This document shows, piece by piece, positions 51,944-58,166 of a stretch of 58,166 bases of DNA; position 1 is the first letter of the stretch; each line of letters opens with the position of its first letter. Both the position numbers and the translations under genes were made by a program. This DNA is from Minicystis rosea (GTDB lineage Bacteria > Myxococcota_A > Polyangia > Polyangiales > Polyangiaceae), in assembly GCA_001931535.1 (NCBI GenBank), contig CP016211.1, positions 15,982,501-16,040,666 on the forward strand. The letters are read 5' to 3'. The notes beneath the pieces are model-generated. The model ran no database searches and was not told the DNA's origin. It saw only the letters and a list, made by a program, of their open reading frames with translations.

Positions 51944-53509
51944 GTGACCGCCGACGCGTCGACCCTCGATCGCAGCGCCCGATCCAGCAGCGCTCTCCGC
52001 GCGGTGCCCGCGCTGACGATCGCGTCGCACCCGAACGCGGAGCGGGTGGGCGATCGCCTGCTCTTGCTTGGTCTCGCCGCGGGCCGCGAGGTCGCGCTCT
52101 CGCGCAACGAGCCCGAGTTTGCGCGGCCCGCCGAGGCGCTCGGCGCGCCGCTCGCCGATCCCTTCGTGAGCCGTCGGCCCGTGCGCTTCGTGCCCGGCAA
52201 AGAAGGCGGGGTGACGATCGTGGCGCAGGGCAACGAGGTGACGATCGAGGGCGTCGCGCGTCCGAGCTTCGCGATCTCGCACGAGGCCATCACCCGCGGC
52301 GTCGCGCTCGCCCTCTTCGATCGCATCGCCTTGGTGCTGCACATGGCGCCCCCGCAGCGCGACGAGGGCGGCGACGCGCTGGGGATGGTCGGGCAGAGCA
52401 CGGGCATCGCCGAGGTACGCCGGCACATCATGCAGGTGGCCGACGTCGACGTGCCGGTGCTCATCCGCGGCGAGACCGGCAGTGGCAAAGAGCTGGTCGC
52501 GCGCGCCATCCACGAGAAGAGCCCCCGAGCGCGAGGTGCCTTCATCGGCGTCAACCTCGGAGCATTGTCGCGCGAGCTGGCCGCCGCCGAGCTGTTCGGG
52601 CAGAAGCGCGGGGCGTTCACGGGCGCGACGCAGGATCGCGAGGGATATTGGCGCGCGGCGCGCGGCGGGACGCTCTTCTTGGACGAGATCGGCGAGGCGC
52701 CGCCCGAGGTGCAAGTGATGCTCTTGCGCGCGCTCGAAACGGGCGAGGTGGTCCCCGTAGGCGCCGAGATGCCCGTCGCCGTCGACGTGCGCGTCGTCGC
52801 CGCGACGGACGCGAAGCTCGAAGAGCAGATCCAGAAGGGCCAGTTCAAGGCGCCGCTCCTGCACCGCCTGGCCGGCTACGAGATCCGCGTGCCCCCGCTG
52901 CGCGAGCGGCGCGAGGACATCGGGCCCTTGTTCTACCGCTTCGCGCGCGAAGAGCTTTCGCGCCTTGGTGAAGGGCAAAGGCTCGTGCTCCGAGACCCGC
53001 GCGCCGATCCTTGGCTTCCGCCCGCGCTCATGGCCCGCCTCGTTCACCATCCGTGGCCGGGCAACGTCCGCGAGCTGCGCAACGTGGCGCGGCAGCTCGT
53101 GATCGGCCATCGCGGGCATGCGCACATCGCGCAGGATGCGTGGCTCGGCGATGCGCCGCGCGAGAACGATCCGCCGCCGCCGCGCGAGAACGATCCGCCG
53201 CCGCCGCGCGAGAACGATCCGCAGCCGCGCCGGCGCCCCGCCGACGTGAGCGAAGACGAGCTTCGCGCGGCGCTACGCGAGGCCGCGTGGGACCTGCAAG
53301 CAGCGGCCGACAAGCTCGGCATCCCGAGGCCGTCGATGTACGACCTGCTCAAGAAGCACCCCGGGATTCGCACGGTGATGGATCTGAGCGGACCCGAGAT
53401 CGCAGCGGCGTACGAAGCGCACGGGGGCGACGTCGAGGCGACGGCGCGCACGCTCGAGGTGTCGGCGCGCGCGCTGAAGCGGCGGACGAAAGAGCTGAAG
53501 GTGGGTTAG
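51944..53509 (+). CDS. FHA-domain sigma-54-dependent activator (bEBP)
   Basis: 521 aa from GTG 51944. N-terminal FHA domain (about 1-140: LLLLGLAAGREVALSRNEP, then PLADPFVSRRPVRFVPG) that would read phospho-Thr. AAA+ core from about 155: Walker A GETGSGKE at 176-183, the sigma-54 contact loop GAFTGA at 223-228, Walker B LFLDEIG with Asp247/Glu248, and WPGNVRELRN. A linker contains three PRENDPPP repeats. C-terminal Fis-like HTH (LQAAADKLGIPRPSMYDLLKK) plus a second helical HTH-like end. It activates sigma-54 promoters by ATP hydrolysis; its target is not evident. A Ser/Thr kinase gene 1.3 kb away could supply the phospho-Thr signal (inference). Confidence 0.93.
   Translation: MTADASTLDRSARSSSALRAVPALTIASHPNAERVGDRLLLLGLAAGREVALSRNEPEFARPAEALGAPLADPFVSRRPVRFVPGKEGGVTIVAQGNEVTIEGVARPSFAISHEAITRGVALALFDRIALVLHMAPPQRDEGGDALGMVGQSTGIAEVRRHIMQVADVDVPVLIRGETGSGKELVARAIHEKSPRARGAFIGVNLGALSRELAAAELFGQKRGAFTGATQDREGYWRAARGGTLFLDEIGEAPPEVQVMLLRALETGEVVPVGAEMPVAVDVRVVAATDAKLEEQIQKGQFKAPLLHRLAGYEIRVPPLRERREDIGPLFYRFAREELSRLGEGQRLVLRDPRADPWLPPALMARLVHHPWPGNVRELRNVARQLVIGHRGHAHIAQDAWLGDAPRENDPPPPRENDPPPPRENDPQPRRRPADVSEDELRAALREAAWDLQAAADKLGIPRPSMYDLLKKHPGIRTVMDLSGPEIAAAYEAHGGDVEATARTLEVSARALKRRTKELKVG
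53157..53228 (+). repeat. 24-bp coding tandem repeat in the bEBP linker
   Basis: CGCGAGAACGATCCGCCGCC-type units, three in a row, encode PRENDPPP. It lies between the AAA+ and the DNA-binding domain. Confidence 0.85.
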
Positions 53510-53600
53510 GTTCTGTTACTGTCGATGGCGTTCTCGATCGCAGATCTCTGACGGTGGGGAGCGAGGTGAGCGATGGCGCGATAAGAGGATCTGCGTTGAA

Positions 53601-53630
53601 GCCACGAGGGCGAACACCGTCCCTCGTGGC
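53601..53630. terminator. Hairpin downstream of the bEBP gene
   Basis: GCCACGAGGG and CCCTCGTGGC form a 10-bp perfect stem with a 10-nt loop, 92 bp after the bEBP stop. Confidence 0.5.
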
Positions 53631-53670
53631 CGGACGTTGCGCATAGGAGCCTATCCCGAGAGACGGACTC

Positions 53671-53795
53671 AAGATGTGTCGATAATTGCTGCTGCGCGTC
53701 CCGTCGCGTCGGTTGGCCTCCCTCAAAATCGCTGAGGATTCCTCGGTCGGCCGCCCTCGCGGCGGGTCGCTCGCGACGCAATTATCGACACATCT
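53671..53795. mobile_element. 125-bp mini-element with perfect 19-bp inverted ends (MITE-like)
   Basis: Left end AAGATGTGTCGATAATTGC (53671-53689) and right end GCAATTATCGACACATCTT (53777-53795) are exact reverse complements. The ends are AT-rich in otherwise GC-rich DNA and the interior of 87 bp has no gene. GGAGCCTATCCCGAGAG just outside the left end (53647) resembles IS5-type ends. Either a non-autonomous transposon or a long-range hairpin. Confidence 0.65.
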
Positions 53796-53819
53796 TCAGC
53801 GGGGTTGGGGTTTAGCCCA

Positions 53820-54224
53820 TCACGTGTGCTCCCAGACGATCTGGGTAATCGGCGCGTTGTCGGCGAATTTGTCGGTGTGCTCGCCGAACTTCGAGCTGGT
53901 CAGCGAGAGGTCGTGCGTGCCGTTGGCCGTCGTGACGGTGATCTTCAGGCTCCCCGAGCCCATCCCCATGGGGCCTTGACCGTCCACGATCAGCTCACCG
54001 CTGCGCGCGATGCCGTCGAACAGGCGGTAGCCGATCGTCTTCACGTAAGCGCCGCTCGGCCCGACGATGACGTTGGACAGGTCGGTGGAGCCGTTGATCG
54101 AAACGAGCGAGACCGCCGGGGACGACGGCATGTTGCCAGTCGCGGTCCCCGGGCATTGCCCGGCGTTTTGCGTGGTGAAGCTGTAAACAGGCTGGCCTTC
54201 GGCGACGGATGCATTTGCAGTCAT
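53820..54224 (-). CDS. Small beta-rich protein of unknown function (134 aa)
   Basis: ATG 54224 follows AAAGGAG at 6-8 nt, a strong ribosome site. No signal peptide or membrane helix. Strand-like segments predominate: QPVYSFTTQNAGQCPGTATG, SPAVSLVSINGSTDLSNVIV, AYVKTIGYRLFDGI, GELIVDGQG, SLKITVTTANG. One Cys. It is the leftward member of a divergent pair with the gene at 54496. Between them lie three phased palindromes. Family not recognised. Confidence 0.8.
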   Translation of the reverse strand: MTANASVAEGQPVYSFTTQNAGQCPGTATGNMPSSPAVSLVSINGSTDLSNVIVGPSGAYVKTIGYRLFDGIARSGELIVDGQGPMGMGSGSLKITVTTANGTHDLSLTSSKFGEHTDKFADNAPITQIVWEHT

Positions 54225-54321
54225 GGTCGTGCTCCTTTCGGGGTGCGATGCCACGGTTTTGCACGCGCGATGCCATCCGTCGTCGCCCCCAATCCCACGA
54301 TCCAGTGGCGCTACGCCTCGA

Positions 54322-54379
54322 TTCGATGCGTCGAAGCCGTCCCTTCGACGCGTCGAAGTCCACCCGTCGACGCGTCGAA
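54322..54379. promoter_or_regulatory. Three 14-bp palindromes at exact 22-bp spacing (operator array)
   Basis: TTCGATGCGTCGAA (54322-54335), TTCGACGCGTCGAA (54344-54357) and GTCGACGCGTCGAA (54366-54379): starts are 22 bp apart, two helical turns, so all three would face the same side of the DNA. The array lies in the 271-bp gap between two divergent genes. This is the layout of a cooperatively bound operator. Confidence 0.7.
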
Positions 54380-54495
54380 CGGCCGGACCTGACGCAAAGC
54401 CCGCTCTCTCTCCCAAGCGCGCATCAGGTACAGCCGTTGCTCGGGATGGTTGAGCCCCCCGCAGGAAAGTAGATACGCTGACGACAGGAGCAGTC

Positions 54496-54819
54496 ATGCG
54501 AGACTTCAAGTTCACGAGCGCCGGCACCGCCCCTCCAACACTCGATGTCACCCCGAAGCACAAGGTCGCCACCAGCACCGACGACGACAGATGGGTCGGA
54601 TTCCGGGTCGAGGCCAAGACCCAGGGCAAGCGCGACACAGATCTCTTCGGCCCGTCCCGAAACGGAAACAACGAGTACACCTTCCAGGTTTACGAGGTGC
54701 TGGAGACGGGCTCATCCACCTGGAAGCTGGATGCCATCCAGCAGTTTTCTACCTCGGCCTCGGCCAGCCCGCCGATCAGCGACGCAGGGGGACGCGGCAC
54801 CATCAACGTGACGCCGTAG
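54496..54819 (+). CDS. Small hypothetical protein (107 aa), divergent partner
   Basis: ATG 54496 follows GACAGGAGCAGTC, a good ribosome site. No signal peptide. Beta-rich: FKFTSAGTAPPTLDVTPKHK, DDRWVGFRVEAKTQGK, then NEYTFQVYEVLETGSSTWKL. No family recognised. It and the 53820-54224 gene are of similar size and style, suggesting a functional pair controlled from the palindrome array. Its 3' end overlaps the convergent kinase gene by 17 bp. Confidence 0.75.
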   Translation: MRDFKFTSAGTAPPTLDVTPKHKVATSTDDDRWVGFRVEAKTQGKRDTDLFGPSRNGNNEYTFQVYEVLETGSSTWKLDAIQQFSTSASASPPISDAGGRGTINVTP

Positions 54820-57800
54820 CGCGCGAAACCGCACGCGCGCGCTCTCTGCCCCACGCACGCTCCAGGTTGGGGTTGTCGTGGAGCGCCCGATTGAACGCTT
54901 GCAATGCGTCCGCAGCGAGCCTCCGCCCCGTCTCGGCGCCGGCCACCTCGGCCTGCGCCAAGAGCAGGCTCGCGCGCAGCGCGGTCGCATCGGGAAAACC
55001 AGGGCGCAGCACGTCGACGCGGCTCACCTTCGCGAGGCCGCCCGCGAGACGAGGGCCGGGATCGCGGCCCTGACGATGCTCCCACCTGGCCCAGTCTCGA
55101 TGGAGCAGCGCGCTCGCCATGAACGCGTCGGCGATCTCGGGCGCGAGGGTCGTCGCCTTGTTCAAAGCGTCGCTCGCCCGTGTGAAGTCGGCCTCGGCCG
55201 CGCGCCCCTTCTCTGCCAGAAAGCACGCCTTCACCGAGAGCGCTTCGCCGAGGCGGGTGATCGGCTCCGGGTCGTTCGGGGTCCGCGAGAGCGCATGCTC
55301 CAGCGCCTTCACCGTCGCATCCGCCGCAGCGCTCGGGTCGCGCCCTTGGTGCAGCAAGAACGCCGCCTCGATGCCACGCGCCGTGCCGAGGTTCACCCAC
55401 GGCGCCGGATCGTCGGGGGTCCGCGAAACGGCCTTCATGAACGCATCTTCGGCGGAGCGCACGGAGGAGCCAACGTCTTCGCCGCGCGCGCTCTCGTAGG
55501 ACGCGCGCGCGGCGAACGCCCATATCAGGTTGAGGTAGCCGAGGCCCAGGTCGGGCGCAGCTTCGACGATCCGTGCGTACGTCGAGCGAGCCTGTTCGAC
55601 GAAGGGGCCGGGGTCGCCACCCCTATCCCACGTCGCGCGCGCGCGCTGAAGCAAGGTGTTGCCCTTGGAGGCAAGAAGCGCCGGTAGCCCAGGGCTCACA
55701 GCGACGCCGCGCTCGTAGCTCTCCAACGCCGCGTCGAGCTCGGGACGTGGATCCAGCCCCTGTGCCACGGCGCGCTGAGCCAAGAGATCGTGCACCTGGC
55801 CGCTGTCGTGGTGCACCACGACATGCTGAGGGCTCAGCGCGCGCGCTCGGTCGAGCGCGGCGACGGCGTCGTGCAGATCGGCGTCCGGCTTGGGGGCGCG
55901 AGGGCGCGAAGCGCGCAGCAACAGGTTCGTGCCCAGGTTGAGCCAAGCAGAGATGAGTTGATCGTCGATCTCGGTCGCGGCGAGCATGGCGTCGATCGAC
56001 GCGCTGCGGTGCTCGAGCTCATCACGGCCGGCCTGTTCTTCGTAGTCGGCCCATACCTTGAAGACCAAGCCGCGCTCGACGTGGAAGGCCGCGTCACGCT
56101 CCTTGGGAACGATCCGGTCGAGAACGAGGCTCGCCTCGCGGAGATCGGCGCTTGGATCTTGGTTCTTGCTCTGGCGTGCAGCGCCACGCTGCCACAAGGC
56201 CCATGCGAGCATGCGTTGCGCCTCCGCGAGGTTCGGCGAAATCGTGAGCGCACGCTCGGCGGCCGTGACGGCCCTCTCGATGAGGTCGTCGGCGGCGGCG
56301 CCCCGCGTGACGCGGTACTCCGCCATCTGACGGTGAAGACGAGCGTCGAGCACGAGCGCGGTCGCCCTGTCGGGCGCGACGAGCGAAGCTCGGGAAGAAG
56401 CCTCGGCCCCACGCCGGAAGCACGCCTCCACGTCGTCGCCCCGGCGGTAGAGGTCCAGGTACATCGCGTCGGCTTCGAGCGACGCCTCCGCCTCGTAGAT
56501 CGAAGGCACGCTCTCACCAACGGCCTGGGCCGCCGCATACGCCCGGCGGCCCGCGTCGTAATCGGCCAGCGCCCCCGCTCCATCCGCGTGGTTCCATCGT
56601 TCGCGGGCCCGCACCGCGAGGATGTCACCGCGGAGCCACGGCACCTCGTAAAACCACGGCATTCCCGCGCCCGCCTCGTCCAGCGCGTGCAGCGCGTCGT
56701 CGTAGCGCTTCTCGTAGAAGGCCATCCACGCGGCCACGTAGCCCTCGGACGGCACGTCGGCCCCTCGGCTCTCGCGCAGATACACGAGCGCCGGATCTCG
56801 GTATCTCTGCTCGATCTCGCGCTTCGCCTCGTCGCGTTGGTCGGGCCTCTCGATCCGCTCGACCTCGCGGATCTTGGCGGCGTAGACGCGCCCCAATGCG
56901 AGCGAGATCGCATACGCCGTGCGGGGCTCGCGGAAGCCGTGGTCCCGGCTCGCTTGGAGCGCCACGATCGCCTTGTCGTCGTCGCCCAGCGCGAGGTGCC
57001 CGCGGCCCAGCGCATAGAGCCCAGGGCCTTGGGCCGCCTTGCCTGCGCGGGCGATCTCGGCTGCCAGCGCGTCCATCTTCGTGCGCAACGCGCGCTCGTC
57101 GGCGCGGGTATCGTGCGCCGGCGAGAGTGCGCTGTAGCGGGCCATCGCCTCGATGTGCTCGACCTGCTCGGTGAATCTGCGCGCGAGCCTCTCGCGATCT
57201 GCCGACTCTGCGCGCACGACGAGGACCCACGCGAGCGCGGTGACCATGCCCACGAGCGCGACGGCGAGGGCCGCGGCCACGCGGCGGTGCCGCATGATCT
57301 GCCGGCGCGCGCGGTAGACCAGGCCCACGCGCCGCGCGAGCACGGGATCGCCGTGGAGGAAGCGGTCGAGATCCTCGGCCAGGGCGCGCGCGGAGTCGTA
57401 GCGGAGGGTGCGATCTTTCTCCAGGCACTTGAGGGTGATGGCCTCCAGATCGGCCGGGATGTGGCGGTCGATGGATCTGGGCGTTCTCGGCTCGTAGGTC
57501 GCGATCGCGGCGAGCACTTCCAGCGCGTGATCGCCGGGGATCGGCGGCTCGCCGGTGATGACCTCGTAGAGCGTGGCGCCGAGCGAGTAGACGTCGGCGC
57601 GGCGGTCGAGCCGGCTGACCTCCCCGCGGGCCTGCTCTGGCGACATGTAGCGCGGCGTGCCGACGACCGCGCCAGTCTCGGTGGCGCTGCCCGTACCGTG
57701 ATCGCGTGCGAGGCCGAAATCCATCACGTACGGCGCGAATGCGCCGTCGTCGGTGCGCGTGACGAGGATGTTGCCCGGCTTGATGTCGCGATGGATGAGC

Positions 57801-58166
57801 CCCGCCTTGTGGGCCTCGTGCACGCCGAGCGCCGCGTCGCGGACCAACATGGCCTTTTGCTCGACGGTGAGCGCTGCAGCGACGGCGCCGAAGGGCTCGC
57901 CGTGGATCATCTGCATGGCGATGTACACGCGGCCCTCGATCTCGCCGACCTCGTACACCTTGCAGACACGCGGGTGATCGACGCGGGCCTGCGCGCGCCC
58001 TTCGCTCAGCATGCGGCGCACGTGCTCGGGCCCCTCGTCGAAGAAGAGCTTGATGGCGACCTCGCGGCCGAGCCTGCGATCGCGCGCCAAGAACACGCGG
58101 CCCATCGCGCCCTCGCCGAGGAAGCGCACAGGCTCGTACTTGTCCCAATGTGCGACGGGGAACGCT
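54803..58166 (-). CDS. Ser/Thr protein kinase with C-terminal TPR domain, 5'-truncated by window edge
   Basis: The reading frame is open to the window edge (DKYEPVRFLGEGAMGRVFLA), so the true start lies beyond 58166. Hanks-type kinase motifs: GEGAMG loop, Lys in VAIKLFF, HRDIKPGNILV catalytic loop, DFGLARD, YMSPEQARGE, DVYSLGATLYEVITGEPP. A transmembrane helix (ALAVALVGMVTALAWVLVV) follows. The long remainder is TPR-like repeats (AHALSRTPNDPEPITRLGEA-type). A membrane-anchored kinase with an extracytoplasmic or helical sensor, which could phosphorylate Thr residues read by FHA proteins such as the one at 51944 (inference). The stop is 17 bp inside the convergent gene. Confidence 0.93.
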   Translation of the reverse strand, partial: AFPVAHWDKYEPVRFLGEGAMGRVFLARDRRLGREVAIKLFFDEGPEHVRRMLSEGRAQARVDHPRVCKVYEVGEIEGRVYIAMQMIHGEPFGAVAAALTVEQKAMLVRDAALGVHEAHKAGLIHRDIKPGNILVTRTDDGAFAPYVMDFGLARDHGTGSATETGAVVGTPRYMSPEQARGEVSRLDRRADVYSLGATLYEVITGEPPIPGDHALEVLAAIATYEPRTPRSIDRHIPADLEAITLKCLEKDRTLRYDSARALAEDLDRFLHGDPVLARRVGLVYRARRQIMRHRRVAAALAVALVGMVTALAWVLVVRAESADRERLARRFTEQVEHIEAMARYSALSPAHDTRADERALRTKMDALAAEIARAGKAAQGPGLYALGRGHLALGDDDKAIVALQASRDHGFREPRTAYAISLALGRVYAAKIREVERIERPDQRDEAKREIEQRYRDPALVYLRESRGADVPSEGYVAAWMAFYEKRYDDALHALDEAGAGMPWFYEVPWLRGDILAVRARERWNHADGAGALADYDAGRRAYAAAQAVGESVPSIYEAEASLEADAMYLDLYRRGDDVEACFRRGAEASSRASLVAPDRATALVLDARLHRQMAEYRVTRGAAADDLIERAVTAAERALTISPNLAEAQRMLAWALWQRGAARQSKNQDPSADLREASLVLDRIVPKERDAAFHVERGLVFKVWADYEEQAGRDELEHRSASIDAMLAATEIDDQLISAWLNLGTNLLLRASRPRAPKPDADLHDAVAALDRARALSPQHVVVHHDSGQVHDLLAQRAVAQGLDPRPELDAALESYERGVAVSPGLPALLASKGNTLLQRARATWDRGGDPGPFVEQARSTYARIVEAAPDLGLGYLNLIWAFAARASYESARGEDVGSSVRSAEDAFMKAVSRTPDDPAPWVNLGTARGIEAAFLLHQGRDPSAAADATVKALEHALSRTPNDPEPITRLGEALSVKACFLAEKGRAAEADFTRASDALNKATTLAPEIADAFMASALLHRDWARWEHRQGRDPGPRLAGGLAKVSRVDVLRPGFPDATALRASLLLAQAEVAGAETGRRLAADALQAFNRALHDNPNLERAWGRERARAVSRATASR

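Noticed and set aside
53671..53795. Calling the 19-bp inverted repeat a simple terminator
   Set aside because: The arms are 87 bp apart and lack a T run, so a mini-element or long-range structure fits better.

Overview
The window is high-GC DNA from what is most likely a myxobacterium of the Polyangia type (Sorangium/Polyangium relatives). The evidence is the mass of secreted, Cys-rich lipoproteins with Gly/Ser linkers, a MYXO-CTERM sorting tail, IgGFc-binding-type surface proteins, an FHA-type sigma-54 activator and a Ser/Thr kinase fused to TPRs. This is inferred from protein style; no database was searched.

Layout. 1-2089: 3' two thirds of a 23S rRNA gene, a 5S gene and a terminator. 2.1-3.1 kb: gene remnants and a small Cys-rich protein. 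3.7-8.9 kb (minus): a collagen-like lipoprotein, then a coupled ECF sigma factor / FecR-like / outer-membrane-like operon. 9.0-25.9 kb: a surface-protein district. It holds a DUF4114 + MYXO-CTERM + EGF + F-box-associated (FBA) domain polypeptide, several large Cys-rich lipoproteins, two tandem IgGFc-binding paralogues and hypotheticals. 26-36 kb: lipoproteins (beta-propeller-like, RCC1, AgmX/PglI C-terminal), an SRPBCC protein and an outer-membrane-like protein. 36-43.4 kb: an accessory patch with a tRNA-like 3' fragment, IS66 and IS91 debris, a TetR gene with a runaway tail, a secreted esterase, a two-gene unit whose second product carries a CheD/CNF-like Thr-Cys-His signature, and a complete IS630 element. 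43.7-46.3 kb: a giant lipoprotein with ten disintegrin-like repeats. 46.6-48.7 kb: a divergent LysR / aldo-keto reductase pair. 49-53.5 kb: a histone-H1-tailed protein, then a sigma-70-like gene that has lost region 4, divergent from an FHA-sigma-54 activator. 53.7-58.2 kb: a 125-bp mini-element with perfect 19-bp inverted ends, two small divergent genes separated by three 14-bp palindromes exactly 22 bp apart, and the 5'-truncated kinase-TPR gene.

How it works together. Most products are predicted to be exported lipoproteins or surface proteins with carbohydrate- or protein-binding modules (EGF, FBA, IgGFc-binding, disintegrin-like, anchor-J/MAM-like, RCC1). Regulation is by an ECF sigma/FecR unit, an FHA-bEBP next to a damaged sigma gene, LysR, TetR and a kinase. 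Pieces of the 50-52 kb sigma/bEBP cassette recur as relics at about 26.0, 36.1 and 42.1 kb, so the cassette has been copied and eroded locally. The most novel points are the FBA-domain lipoprotein, the phased palindrome array at 54.3 kb and the putative Cys-His deamidase beside a protein resembling T6SS-neighbourhood proteins.
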